From the NCBI GenBank assembly GCA_035294725.1, contig DATGKK010000133.1, positions 1 through 49,224 on the forward strand: a DNA stretch of 49,224 bases. Reading direction: 5' to 3'. Numbering within the stretch: the first letter of the stretch is position 1; every line of letters begins with the position of its first letter. Both the position numbers and the translations under genes were made by a program. Positions 31,186 through 39,473 of this stretch are shown piece after piece. The stretch comes from DATGKK01 sp035294725 (GTDB lineage Bacteria > Actinomycetota > Acidimicrobiia > Acidimicrobiales > Bog-793). The notes beneath the pieces were generated by a model, which ran no database searches, had not been told where the DNA came from, and saw only the letters and a program-made list of their open reading frames with translations.

Positions 31186-31791
31186 ATGATCGACCACATC
31201 CTCCTCGACCTGATCGGCGCCCTGCGCGACGCGTTCGAAGGCGCCCTGCTCGAGCAGCAGGCGGTCGAGGAGCGCTTCCAGGTGGACGTCTTCCTCGGCG
31301 ACCTCTCCTTCGAGACCTCCTACAGCCTGCCGGGAGAGCGCAGCCCGGCGCGGGTGCGGGCCGACGTCACGCTCGACTGGCCCACCTGGAGCCAGAGCGC
31401 CTACCGGTCCTGGTCGATCGGCGAGCCGCCGAGCGAACCGCCCGAGCTGATCGTCGAGCTCGCCTTCCGGCTCCAACGCCTCGCCGAGACGCCGGACACC
31501 CCGAAGGTGCTCGCCGTGCTCGACGAGGAGGGCCCGGAGCTCGGCGCCGAACGGCTCGAGCGGGCGGCTCCGACGCTCGAGCAGACCTTCGAGCGCACCG
31601 GGGAGACCGTGAGCTCGCTCGAGGTGGCCTACCAGGGCGCGGTCCGTCTCGAGGAGTCGCTGCTCGAGGATCCGAGCCGGCTCGACGAGCAGATCGCCGA
31701 CCTCGCCCGGTGGGCGGCGAGCGCCCTCGTGCGGCTCACCGACCTCGAGCTGCCCTTCCTCCCGCCCGAAGAGGACAGCGAGCACGCCTGA
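31186..31791 (+). CDS. Conserved-looking protein of unknown function
   Basis: A 201-residue acidic soluble protein that I do not recognise. The N-terminal part has the pattern DVFLGDLSFETSYSLPGE, RVRADVTLDWPTWSQSAYRSW and PPELIVELAFRLQRL, suggesting a beta-sandwich. The C-terminal part is helical and Leu/Glu-rich (LEQTFERTGETVSSLEVAYQG, DEQIADLARWAASALVRL). Codon use and GC pattern match the neighbours, and the start follows a TAGCCT box, so it is very likely a real gene. It stands convergent to the PfkB kinase, 17 bp away. Confidence 0.8.
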   Translation: MIDHILLDLIGALRDAFEGALLEQQAVEERFQVDVFLGDLSFETSYSLPGERSPARVRADVTLDWPTWSQSAYRSWSIGEPPSEPPELIVELAFRLQRLAETPDTPKVLAVLDEEGPELGAERLERAAPTLEQTFERTGETVSSLEVAYQGAVRLEESLLEDPSRLDEQIADLARWAASALVRLTDLELPFLPPEEDSEHA

Positions 31792-31808
31792 CGAGGCCGG
31801 CCGCCGGC

Positions 31809-32840
31809 TCAGCCGCCAAGAAGACCCGAGAGCCGCACGTGGGGCCGGGCGCCGAGGTGGCCGATGACCTCCGCGGCGGCGAGCGACCCGATGCGGGCGG
31901 CCTCGACGGCGTCGTGCCCGTTCGTGAGACCGAACAGCACCCCGGCGGCGAACAGGTCGCCCGCCCCCGTCGTGTCGACGACCTGCCGCACCGGCTCGGG
32001 CGGCACCTCGGCACGCTCGGCGCCGCGGGCCGCCACCGAGCCTCGCGGCCCCCGGGTGACGTAGACGAGCATCCCCGAGGTCGCCCCCGTCCCGAGGGCT
32101 CCGAGCGCGTGAGGAAGGTCGCGCTCGCCCGTGAGGGCGAGCGTCTCCTCCTCGTTGCCGAACAGGACGTCCACCTCGCCGGCTTGCACCATGCCGGCGA
32201 TCGCGCTGCGGTGGCGCTCGACGACGAAGCGATCCGAGAGCGAGAGGGCCACGAGCGTGCCCGACCGCCGCGCGAGCTCGACGGCCCGCTCGAGGGCCTG
32301 CCGTGCGCTCGGGGCGTCGAGGAGGTACCCCTCGAGGTAGACGACCGAGGCTCGCTCGACGCCCGCCCCCTCGACCGCGGCGGGGCTCACGGCGGCCGCG
32401 GCGGCGAGGCTCGTGGCCATCGACCGCTCCCCGCCCGGGGTGACGAGGACGTGCGACACCCCCGTCGGCTCCCCGCTCCCGGCCGGCACGGCGACGCAGA
32501 GGACGCCGGCCGCCTCGAGGTCGGCGACGTAACGGCGGCCAGCCTCGTCGTCGCCGACGGAGCCCGCGAACGCCGCGGTGCCGCCGAGCGAGGCCACTCC
32601 GGCCGCCGTGTTCGCCGCCGACCCGCCGGCCGCCTCCTGCCAGGCCCCCACGGACCGCTCGATGGCCGCCGCGGCCTCGCCGTCGACGAGGGTCATCGCC
32701 CCGAGCTCCATCCCGGAGGCCGCCACTTGCTCGGTCGGGACCTCCGCCAGCCGGTCGACGAGGGCGTGGCCGACCGCGACGACGTCGACAGGGCGGCGGC
32801 CACCCTCCGGTAGCGGCGGAGGGTCGAGGCGCTCGGGCAC
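31809..32840 (-). CDS. PfkB-family carbohydrate/nucleoside kinase
   Basis: A 343-residue ribokinase-superfamily enzyme. The N-terminal PfkB signature is GGSAANTAAGVASLGGTAAFAG, followed by the lid strand PTGVSHVLVTPGGERSM and the ATP site FGNEEETLALTG. The C-terminal signature VDTTGAGDLFAAGVLFG holds the catalytic Asp of GAGD. The pattern GMELGAMTLVD near the N-terminus is most like adenosine/sugar kinases of the PfkB group. The substrate is unknown. The start is GTG 32840, with TACGGT 8 nt upstream. It is divergent from pepN across 70 bp. Confidence 0.93.
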   Translation of the reverse strand: MPERLDPPPLPEGGRRPVDVVAVGHALVDRLAEVPTEQVAASGMELGAMTLVDGEAAAAIERSVGAWQEAAGGSAANTAAGVASLGGTAAFAGSVGDDEAGRRYVADLEAAGVLCVAVPAGSGEPTGVSHVLVTPGGERSMATSLAAAAAVSPAAVEGAGVERASVVYLEGYLLDAPSARQALERAVELARRSGTLVALSLSDRFVVERHRSAIAGMVQAGEVDVLFGNEEETLALTGERDLPHALGALGTGATSGMLVYVTRGPRGSVAARGAERAEVPPEPVRQVVDTTGAGDLFAAGVLFGLTNGHDAVEAARIGSLAAAEVIGHLGARPHVRLSGLLGG

Positions 32841-32898
32841 GGCGGGAGACCGTACCGGAACGGCACGGCCGAAGGCGGCGGGGCGGCCGCCAGCTGTC

Positions 32899-32904
32899 TA
32901 ACCT
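32899..32904 (+). promoter_or_regulatory. -10 box for leaderless pepN
   Basis: TAACCT ends 6 nt before GTG 32911; no Shine-Dalgarno sequence is visible. Confidence 0.5.
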
Positions 32905-32910
32905 CCCTCC

Positions 32911-35544
32911 GTGACCAGTGCACCGACCGACCAGGGCTACCGCCTTCCCCGCAGCGCGCTGCCCCGCCGTTACTCCATCCGGATCGCGCCAGACCTCGCG
33001 GCGAGGACCTTCGACGGCGAGGTCGCGATCGAGCTCGACCTCCACGAGGCGGTCGACGAGATCGTCCTCAACGCGGCCGAGCTGCTCGTCGAGGCCGCCA
33101 CGCTGGCACCGCAGGGTGGCGGCAGCCCCTGGCCCCTTCGCGTCGAGCTCGACGAGGAGCCCGAGCGAGCCCGCTTCGCCATCGGCGCCAAGGTGGGCCC
33201 CGGCCCGTACGTCCTCTCGTGCCGCTTTTCGGGCCAGCTCGGATCGAAGCTGCGGGGCTTCTACGCGAGCACCTTCGTCGACGGGGACGGGAACGAGCGG
33301 GTGATCGCTTCCACCCACTTCGAGGCGACCGACGCCCGCCGGGCCTTCCCGTGCTTCGACGAGCCCGACATGAAGGCGGTGTTCTCGGTCACCCTGGACG
33401 TCCCTTGCGATCTGCTCGCCGTCTCGAACTCTCCAGAGGCGGAGGTTGCCGAGCTCGGCGGCGGGGTGCGCCGGATCCGGTTCTCCGACACGATGAAGAT
33501 GTCGACCTATCTCGTCGCCTACGCCGTCGGCCCGTTCGAGGCGACCGAGCCGGTCGTCGCCGACGGCGTGCCGGTCCGCGTCGTAGCGCCGGTCGGCAAG
33601 GTGCACCTGAGCGAGTTCGCGCTCGAGGCGGCCAGCCACTGCCTCGCCTTCTTCCACGAGTACTTCGGGATCCCCTACCCCGCCGAGAAGCTCGACCTCG
33701 TCGCGATCCCGGACTTCGCGATGGGGGCGATGGAGAACCTCGGCTGCGTGACCTTCCGCGAGCAGGCGCTGCTGTGCGACCCTGCCCACTCCTCGATCCC
33801 CGAGCTCGCTCGGATCGCCGAGGTGGTGGAGCACGAGCTGGCCCACATGTGGTTCGGCGACCTCGTCACGATGAAGTGGTGGAACGGGATCTGGCTGAAC
33901 GAGGCCTTCGCCACCTTCATGTCGCTCGTCTGCCTCGACGACTTCCGCCCCGAGTGGAAGCCCTGGGTGAGCTTCGGCGTCGAGACCGACACCGCGCTCC
34001 AGGTCGACGGGCTCCACTCGACCCGCCCGATCGAGTACGAGGTGCGCACACCTGACGAGGCCGAGGCGATGTTCGACTCGCTCACCTACGAAAAGGGCGG
34101 CTCGGTCCTCAGGATGGTCGAGCAGTACCTCGGGCCCGAGCGCTTCCGGGACGGGGTCCGCCACTACCTGCGCACGCACGCCTACGGCAACACCGAGACG
34201 ACCGACCTGTGGGACGCGATCGAGGAGGTCTCGGGCGGCGAGCCCGTCCGGGCGATGCTCGACGGCTGGGTCTTTCAGGGCGGCCACCCCCTCGTGACGG
34301 CCCGCGTCTCGGACGGGCGCGTGGTGGCGAGCGCGCAGCCCTTCGAGTACCTGCCCCGCTCCGAGCTGCCCGAGAGGGCGGGTCCGTCCTCGATCGGCAG
34401 TGGATGGCTCGTGCCGCTGCTCGTGGCGAGGCGGCCCGGCCCGGCCGAGCGGTACCTGCTCGGGCCGGCACCCTTAGGGGGCAACCCGCTCGACTGCGGG
34501 CCGGCCGAGGGGCTCGTCGTGGCGAACGCCGGAGGGTCCGGCGCCTTCCGGCTCCGCTACGAGGGCGAGCTGCTCGATCGGGTCCTCGGCGGCCTCGGAG
34601 AGCTCGAGCCCCTCGAGCGCTTCCGCTTCGTCGCCGACACGTGGGCCTGCACGCTCGCCCGGCTCGGCTCGCTCAACGACTACCTCGCCGTGCTCGGGCG
34701 GCTCCGGGAGGAGCGCGACCCGAACCTGTGGCAGGTCGTGGCCGGCTCGCTCGCCCTGGTCGACTACGTCGCCGCCGGTGTGGCCGAGACCGAGCTCGAG
34801 CGGGCGGCCCGCGAGCTCGCCGGCGACCGGCTGCGCCGGCTCGGCTTCGCCCCCTCGGCTGAGGACTCCCAGGAGGACGAGCGGACGCGGTCGCTGCTCA
34901 TCGGCCTTCTCGGCACGATCGGCGCCGACCCCGAGGTGCGAGCCGCCGCGCACGACGCCGTCGCCGGCGCCCGGGCGACGCCCGGCGAGGGCCTCGCCGC
35001 CTCGATCGAGGAGGCGGTGCTGAAAGTGGTCGTCGCGACGGGCGGCGCCGAGGAGTTCGAGCTCGTGAGGGAGGGCTACCGCCACCCCGTCGACCCGGTG
35101 AGCGAGCGGCGCCACCTGACCGCCCTCGCCGCCACCCGCGAGCCCGCCCTCGTCGACGAGCTGCTCTCGATGACCCTCGGCGAAGTGCGCGCCCAGGACG
35201 GGGCGTACGTGCTGCGCCTGCTCGTCGCCAACCGGCACGCGGGCCAGCGGGCGTGGCGCTTTGTCGTCGATCACTTCGACGAGCTCTCCGAGCGCCTCCC
35301 GAGCCACGCCATGCCGAGCGTGCTCGGCGGCGTCGCCCGGCTCGTGCAGCCCGAGGCCGAGCCCGGCGTCCCGGGCAGCGCCGGCGGGCAGCAGCTCGTG
35401 GAGATGGCACAGGCGTTCGTCGCCGCGCACGACTTCGGCGGCCACCAGAAGACGATCGACCAGGCGCTCGAGCGCCAGCTCGTCAACGCCCGCTTCGTGG
35501 CGGAGAACCGGGCCACGATCGCCGGTGTGCTGGCGAAGGTCTGA
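32911..35544 (+). CDS. pepN: M1-family aminopeptidase N
   Basis: An 877-residue zinc aminopeptidase that removes N-terminal residues from peptides. Order: N-terminal beta-saddle (YRLPRSALPRRYSIRIAP onward), the exopeptidase motif GAMEN at 272-276, the zinc site HELAH at 308-312 with third ligand E331 in NEAFATF, the Tyr of LTYEKGGSVLRMVE that stabilises the transition state, then a beta-domain and a long C-terminal ERAP1-like helical domain (from about 525). The length fits the family. The start is GTG with a -10 box 6 nt upstream. No signal peptide is present, so the enzyme is cytoplasmic. Confidence 0.97.
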   Translation: MTSAPTDQGYRLPRSALPRRYSIRIAPDLAARTFDGEVAIELDLHEAVDEIVLNAAELLVEAATLAPQGGGSPWPLRVELDEEPERARFAIGAKVGPGPYVLSCRFSGQLGSKLRGFYASTFVDGDGNERVIASTHFEATDARRAFPCFDEPDMKAVFSVTLDVPCDLLAVSNSPEAEVAELGGGVRRIRFSDTMKMSTYLVAYAVGPFEATEPVVADGVPVRVVAPVGKVHLSEFALEAASHCLAFFHEYFGIPYPAEKLDLVAIPDFAMGAMENLGCVTFREQALLCDPAHSSIPELARIAEVVEHELAHMWFGDLVTMKWWNGIWLNEAFATFMSLVCLDDFRPEWKPWVSFGVETDTALQVDGLHSTRPIEYEVRTPDEAEAMFDSLTYEKGGSVLRMVEQYLGPERFRDGVRHYLRTHAYGNTETTDLWDAIEEVSGGEPVRAMLDGWVFQGGHPLVTARVSDGRVVASAQPFEYLPRSELPERAGPSSIGSGWLVPLLVARRPGPAERYLLGPAPLGGNPLDCGPAEGLVVANAGGSGAFRLRYEGELLDRVLGGLGELEPLERFRFVADTWACTLARLGSLNDYLAVLGRLREERDPNLWQVVAGSLALVDYVAAGVAETELERAARELAGDRLRRLGFAPSAEDSQEDERTRSLLIGLLGTIGADPEVRAAAHDAVAGARATPGEGLAASIEEAVLKVVVATGGAEEFELVREGYRHPVDPVSERRHLTALAATREPALVDELLSMTLGEVRAQDGAYVLRLLVANRHAGQRAWRFVVDHFDELSERLPSHAMPSVLGGVARLVQPEAEPGVPGSAGGQQLVEMAQAFVAAHDFGGHQKTIDQALERQLVNARFVAENRATIAGVLAKV

Positions 35545-35592
35545 GCGCGTGACGCCACGACCTGCCGGGCGGGCGGCGCCGACCGTGGCGAG

Positions 35593-36273
35593 GTGAACCT
35601 CGGGGCGTTCCTCGCCACCTTCGTGCTCGTGATCCCGGCCGAGCTGCCGGACAAGACGTTCATCTCCTGCCTCGTCATGGCCTCGCGCCATCGGCCACTC
35701 GCGGTCTGGGCCGGCGGAGCGAGCGCCCTCGTGCTCCAGGCCGGCATCGCCGTCGTGGCGGGCCGCCTCCTCGTCCTCCTCCCGCAGACCGCCGTGCGCA
35801 GCGTGATCGCGGCGCTGTTCGTCGGCGGCGCCGCCTACCTACTCGTTGTCCCAGAGCGGGAGGAGGAGAAGGCAGGGCTCCGCCTCGCCGCCCGCTCGGA
35901 GGCGGCGGCCGGCGACGAGGAGCCGGCGAGCGGCCTGGACGGCGCGCAAGAGCCTCCCGGTGACGAGGTCGGCGAGGGGCTCGAGCGGCCGGCCGACGAG
36001 AGGTGGTGGCGCCCAATGCTCACGACGTTCTCGGTCGTGGCGCTCGCCGAGTTCGGCGACATCACCCAGATCCTCATCGCCAACCTGACGGCCCGCTTCA
36101 AGGATCCGTGGGCGGTCTTCCTCGGCGCCTCGGTCGCCTTCGTGCTCGTCTCCGGCATCGGGGTGCTCGGCGGCCGCGCGATCATCAGGGTGGTCCCGCT
36201 CGGCATCGTGAGGAGGATCTCGGGCCTCGCGCTGCTCGGGCTCGGCATCTACACCATCGTGGAGCTCGTGTGA
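35593..36273 (+). CDS. GDT1/TMEM165 (UPF0016) cation transporter
   Basis: A 226-residue membrane protein made of two three-helix repeats joined by an acidic loop (about 88-138). The family motif E-x-G-D-(K/R)-(T/S) appears in altered form in both halves: E17-L-P-D-K-T22 and E153-F-G-D-I-T158-Q. The changed Gly and Lys are unusual. Relatives export Mn2+ or exchange Ca2+/Mn2+ for protons. The GTG start lies 48 bp after pepN. The last codons overlap the next gene as GTGA, so the transporter and the methyltransferase are translationally coupled. Confidence 0.9.
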   Translation: MNLGAFLATFVLVIPAELPDKTFISCLVMASRHRPLAVWAGGASALVLQAGIAVVAGRLLVLLPQTAVRSVIAALFVGGAAYLLVVPEREEEKAGLRLAARSEAAAGDEEPASGLDGAQEPPGDEVGEGLERPADERWWRPMLTTFSVVALAEFGDITQILIANLTARFKDPWAVFLGASVAFVLVSGIGVLGGRAIIRVVPLGIVRRISGLALLGLGIYTIVELV

Positions 36274-36950
36274 CGGACTCGGGACGGACCCGCAGCGAGC
36301 GCCTCCTCGCGGCCGCCCGCGCGACGGAGGGCTTCATGCCCGACGACGAGGGACTCGCCCTGCTCGATCTGGCGAGGGCGACCATGGAGGCCAACCTGCC
36401 CCCGCTCGCGGTCGAGATCGGCGCCTACTGCGGCCGCTCCACCCTCTACCTCGCAGCTGGCATCGCGGCGGCCCCGCGCCGGCCGGAGCCGGCTCTTCGG
36501 CCCGTGCTGTTCAGCGTCGACCACCATCGCGGCTCGGAGGAGAACCAGGCGGGATGGGAGCACCACGACCCGCGCCTCGTCGACCCCCGCACGGGGCGGA
36601 TGGACACGCTCGGCTGGTGGAGGAGAGCCGTCGGCGACGCCGGGGCGGAGGACCTCGTCGTCGGGGTCGTGGGGGACTCGCCGACGGTCGCCGCGCACTG
36701 GGGGAGCCCGATCGGCCTCGTGTTCATCGACGGCGGGCATGGCGCCGAGCCCGCCTGGGCGGACTACCGGGGGTGGACGCCGCACCTCGCCAAGGGGGGC
36801 TTCCTCGCCATCCACGACGTCTTCCCCGATCCGGCCGACGGGGGGCGGCCGCCCTACGAGCTGTACTGCGACGCGCTCGAGTCGGGGCGGTTCGCCGAGG
36901 AGCACGAGCGGGGCCGGGGGAGCCTCCGGGTGCTCCGCCGCCTCGAGTGA
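36270..36950 (+). CDS. Class I SAM-dependent methyltransferase (Methyltransf_24-like)
   Basis: A 226-residue Rossmann methyltransferase. Motif I is VEIGAYCGRSTLYLAAGI (about 45-62); motif II SVDHHRGSEENQ; and the motif with the likely catalytic acids is LVFIDGGHGAEPAWADYRGW, then HLAKGGFLAIHDVFPD. This architecture is that of cephalosporin hydroxylase-like and other O-methyltransferases. The start overlaps the GDT1 stop by 4 nt. The role is unknown; the coupling suggests they are expressed together with the transporter. Confidence 0.87.
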   Translation: MTDSGRTRSERLLAAARATEGFMPDDEGLALLDLARATMEANLPPLAVEIGAYCGRSTLYLAAGIAAAPRRPEPALRPVLFSVDHHRGSEENQAGWEHHDPRLVDPRTGRMDTLGWWRRAVGDAGAEDLVVGVVGDSPTVAAHWGSPIGLVFIDGGHGAEPAWADYRGWTPHLAKGGFLAIHDVFPDPADGGRPPYELYCDALESGRFAEEHERGRGSLRVLRRLE

Positions 36951-36991
36951 CCGCCGGCGGCGCTCGGGCCGGCTCCGCGCCTCGAAGCTGC

Positions 36992-36997
36992 TAGGAC
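36992..36997 (+). promoter_or_regulatory. -10 box for leaderless O-methyltransferase gene
   Basis: TAGGAC, 6 nt before ATG 37004. Confidence 0.45.
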
Positions 36998-37003
36998 CGT
37001 GGC

Positions 37004-37678
37004 ATGAGCCACACCGACGAGACGCTCTGGACGACGGTCGACTCCTACCTCACCTCGGTGCTCCACGAGCCCGACCCCGTGCTCGAGGCCGCCCTCGCCG
37101 CCGCCGAGGAGGCGGGCCTCCCCCAGATCCAGGTCAGCCCTCCCCTCGGCAAGCTGCTCCACCTCCTCGCGAGGGCGATCGGGGCGCGGCGGATCCTCGA
37201 GGTCGGCACGCTCGGCGGCTACTCGACGATCTGGCTCGCACGGGCGCTTCCCGCCGGCGGCCGGCTCATCTCCTGCGAGCTCGAGCCCCGTCATGCCGAG
37301 GTGGCTCGCCGCAACGTGGCGGCCGCAGGTTGTGACGGGGTCGTCGAGATCCGCCTCGGCCCCGCCATCGACTCGCTCGCAGCGCTCGCGGGCGAGGAGC
37401 CGGAGCCGTTCGACCTCGTCTTCATCGACGCCGACAAGCCCTCGAACGCCGACTACTTTGCCTGGGCCGTCGACCACACCCATCCGGGCAGCCTCGTCGT
37501 CGTGGACAACACGGTCCGGGGCGGCACCGTGGCCGACCCCACGGCGAGTGACGAGGCGACGCTCGGGACCCGGCGCCTGCACGAGCTCATCGCCTCCGAG
37601 CCGCGGGTGACCGCCACCGCGATCCAGACCGTCGGAGCAAAGGGCTACGACGGGTTCACGATCGCGCTCGTGCGCTGA
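37004..37678 (+). CDS. O-methyltransferase (catechol-O-methyltransferase-like family 3)
   Basis: A 224-residue metal-dependent O-methyltransferase. Signature regions: IQVSPPLGKLLHLLARAIGA, motif I ILEVGTLGGYSTIWLARAL (about 66-84), the SAM-ribose acidic CELEPRHAEVARRN, the metal ligands in FDLVFIDADKPSNADYFAW (Asp of DAD), and VVDNTVRGG. It methylates a phenolic or catechol-like hydroxyl of unknown identity. The gene has its own -10 box and ends inside a 34-bp overlap with the convergent six-hairpin gene. Confidence 0.93.
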   Translation: MSHTDETLWTTVDSYLTSVLHEPDPVLEAALAAAEEAGLPQIQVSPPLGKLLHLLARAIGARRILEVGTLGGYSTIWLARALPAGGRLISCELEPRHAEVARRNVAAAGCDGVVEIRLGPAIDSLAALAGEEPEPFDLVFIDADKPSNADYFAWAVDHTHPGSLVVVDNTVRGGTVADPTASDEATLGTRRLHELIASEPRVTATAIQTVGAKGYDGFTIALVR

Positions 37679-38766
37679 CCCCCCGCCACGGCCGCCTCGG
37701 CGTCGAGCTCGTCGAGGTCGAGGCCCGCGGGCAGGTCCCTCCCGAGGAACAGACCGGAGGTGGGGCTCCCGCCGGCGAGCGCGTCCGCCGCGAGCACGAC
37801 GGCCGCCGCCGTGTAGGTGCTCCGCTCCTCGTGGGGAAAGGTGGATCTCTCGGGGTAGACCCGGCCCGTCGTGTAGCTGCCGTCGGGGTCGCGCTGGTCC
37901 TCGACCCAGGCGAGGAGCTGCCTCGCCGCCTCGGGGCGCCCGGCGCTGATGCAGGCGATGGCGCACTCCGCCGTCTCGGCGGCCGTCACCCAGGGGCGGT
38001 CCGAGACGCACCGGACTCCCGCACCCTCCATGACGAAGGTGGCCCACCTGGAGTCGAGCCGCTCGCGGGCCGTCGCCGGGTCGAGCGCCCCGCAGAGGAC
38101 CGGGTAGTACCAGTCCATCGCGTACCGGTCCTTCGGGGCGAAGCAGGCCTCCCGGTAGGCCACGGCGTGGCGGACCCGGCCGGCGGCGAGCTCCCACTCG
38201 GGCCGCTCGGCGCCGACGAGCTCGGCGCAGGCGATCGCGCAGCGCAACGAGAGGTAGACCGAGGAGGAGCCGGTGAGCAGGGCGTAGCTCTCGGGCGAGC
38301 CGTCCTCGCGCACCGACCAGACGAGCTCGCCGCCCGGCCGCTGCCACGAGAGCACGAAGCCGACCGCCCGCTCGATCATCGGCCACATCTCCTGGACCAG
38401 GGCGGCGTCGCCGGAGGCGAGGTAGTGCTGCCAGGTCCCGGTCGCCACGTAGGCGCAGACGTTGGTGTCGAGGCGGGCGTCTTCGACCGAGCCGTCCGGC
38501 CGGTAGTAGTTGAACCAGGCGCCATCCTCGCGCTGGGTGGCCCGCAGCCACTCGTAGGCGCGCTCGGCGGCGGCGAGGCGGCCGCCGGCGGCGAGTGCCA
38601 TCGCCGCCTCGACGTGGTTCCACGGGTCGCAGTGACCCCCCTCGAACCACGGGATCATGCCGCTTGGCAGCTGCACCGCCTCGATCGAGGCGACGGTGGC
38701 CCGCAGCTCGGCCGGACCCGGCAGGCCCCGGGTCGGCGTCGTGTTCTCGGCTCGGGTCTCCCTCAC
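37645..38766 (-). CDS. Six-hairpin (prenyltransferase/glycosidase-like) protein of a glycosylation triad
   Basis: A 373-residue cytoplasmic-looking alpha/alpha toroid protein. Family-like stretches are QLPSGMIPWFEGGHCDPWNHVEAAMAL, with repeated helical hairpins (AYEWLRATQREDGAWFNYY, MIERAVGFVLSWQRPGGELVW, WEDQRDPDGSY-like ends). Databases tend to label such proteins prenyltransferase or glycosidase-like on fold alone; no catalytic residues can be assigned with certainty. GTG 38766 overlaps the methyltransferase stop by 4 nt. It is the last gene of the GT4-methyltransferase-toroid unit, which points to joint processing of a glycosylated substrate. Confidence 0.78.
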   Translation of the reverse strand: MRETRAENTTPTRGLPGPAELRATVASIEAVQLPSGMIPWFEGGHCDPWNHVEAAMALAAGGRLAAAERAYEWLRATQREDGAWFNYYRPDGSVEDARLDTNVCAYVATGTWQHYLASGDAALVQEMWPMIERAVGFVLSWQRPGGELVWSVREDGSPESYALLTGSSSVYLSLRCAIACAELVGAERPEWELAAGRVRHAVAYREACFAPKDRYAMDWYYPVLCGALDPATARERLDSRWATFVMEGAGVRCVSDRPWVTAAETAECAIACISAGRPEAARQLLAWVEDQRDPDGSYTTGRVYPERSTFPHEERSTYTAAAVVLAADALAGGSPTSGLFLGRDLPAGLDLDELDAEAAVAGGQRTSAIVNPS

Positions 38767-39473
38767 ACCCGCTCCAGGTAGACGACGAGGCTCTTTCCGA
38801 CCACGGGGGCGAGCACCCGCTCGGGCACGCGGGTCCACGCCGAGGCGTGCACGATGTCGTGGACGAGCACCCGGTGGTACGCCCGCACGAGAGGGTGCCC
38901 CTCGTTGCCCACCCCCACGAGGCACTTGAGCCACCAGTAGGGGCTGTGGAGCCCGTGCACGTGGCCGTGGCCGAGGTAGCGGAGGCCTGCGGCCTCGAGG
39001 CGGGAGACGAGCTGCGGGCGGCGGTAGATCCGCACGTGCCCGCCCGGGGTCTCGTGGTACTCGCTCGACAGCGCCCAGTTCACGAGCTCGGGGAGGTAGC
39101 GGGGAACGGTGACGGCCAGCCGGCCGCCCGGCCGCACCACCCGGGCCAGCTCGGCCATCGCTCGGACGTCGTCAGGGATGTGCTCGAGCACCTCGGCCGC
39201 GATCACGCGGTCGAAGCTCCCGTCGGGGAAGGGCAGGTCGAGAGCCGTGCCGCGCACTGCGAGCCCCGCTCCCCCCTCTCGCACCTCGCCGGCCTCCGCC
39301 ATCGCGGCCATCACCGAGACCGCTCCTTTCAGCTCCACCTCGTCGGCGTCGAGCGCCACGACGGCAGCTCCCCGCCGCAGGCACTCGAAGGCGTGGCGTC
39401 CCGCGCCACAGCCCATGTCGAGCACCCTCTCGCCCCCACGGAGGCCGAGGCGGTCGAAGTCGACCGTCAGCAT
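38763..39473 (-). CDS. Class I SAM-dependent methyltransferase of the glycosylation triad
   Basis: A 236-residue UbiE/COQ5-like methyltransferase. Motif I VLDMGCGAGRHAFECLRRG (17-35), acidic end of strand 2 ALDADEVELKG, motif LDLPFPDGSFDRVIAAEVLEHI (79-100) and the post-motif RVVRPGGRLAVTVP. After about 125 comes a long region, ETPGGHVRIYRRPQL, HGLHSPYWWLKCLVG, typical of methyltransferases linked to polyprenyl or glycolipid metabolism. Its ATG overlaps the glycosyltransferase by 7 nt and its stop overlaps the next start by 4 nt. The substrate is unknown. Confidence 0.9.
   Translation of the reverse strand: MLTVDFDRLGLRGGERVLDMGCGAGRHAFECLRRGAAVVALDADEVELKGAVSVMAAMAEAGEVREGGAGLAVRGTALDLPFPDGSFDRVIAAEVLEHIPDDVRAMAELARVVRPGGRLAVTVPRYLPELVNWALSSEYHETPGGHVRIYRRPQLVSRLEAAGLRYLGHGHVHGLHSPYWWLKCLVGVGNEGHPLVRAYHRVLVHDIVHASAWTRVPERVLAPVVGKSLVVYLERV

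Noticed and set aside
31141..34287. Minus-strand frame open for 1048 codons opposite pepN, the unknown gene and part of the kinase
   Set aside because: Crosses several real genes and has no domain-like sequence; pepN motifs on the other strand are certain.
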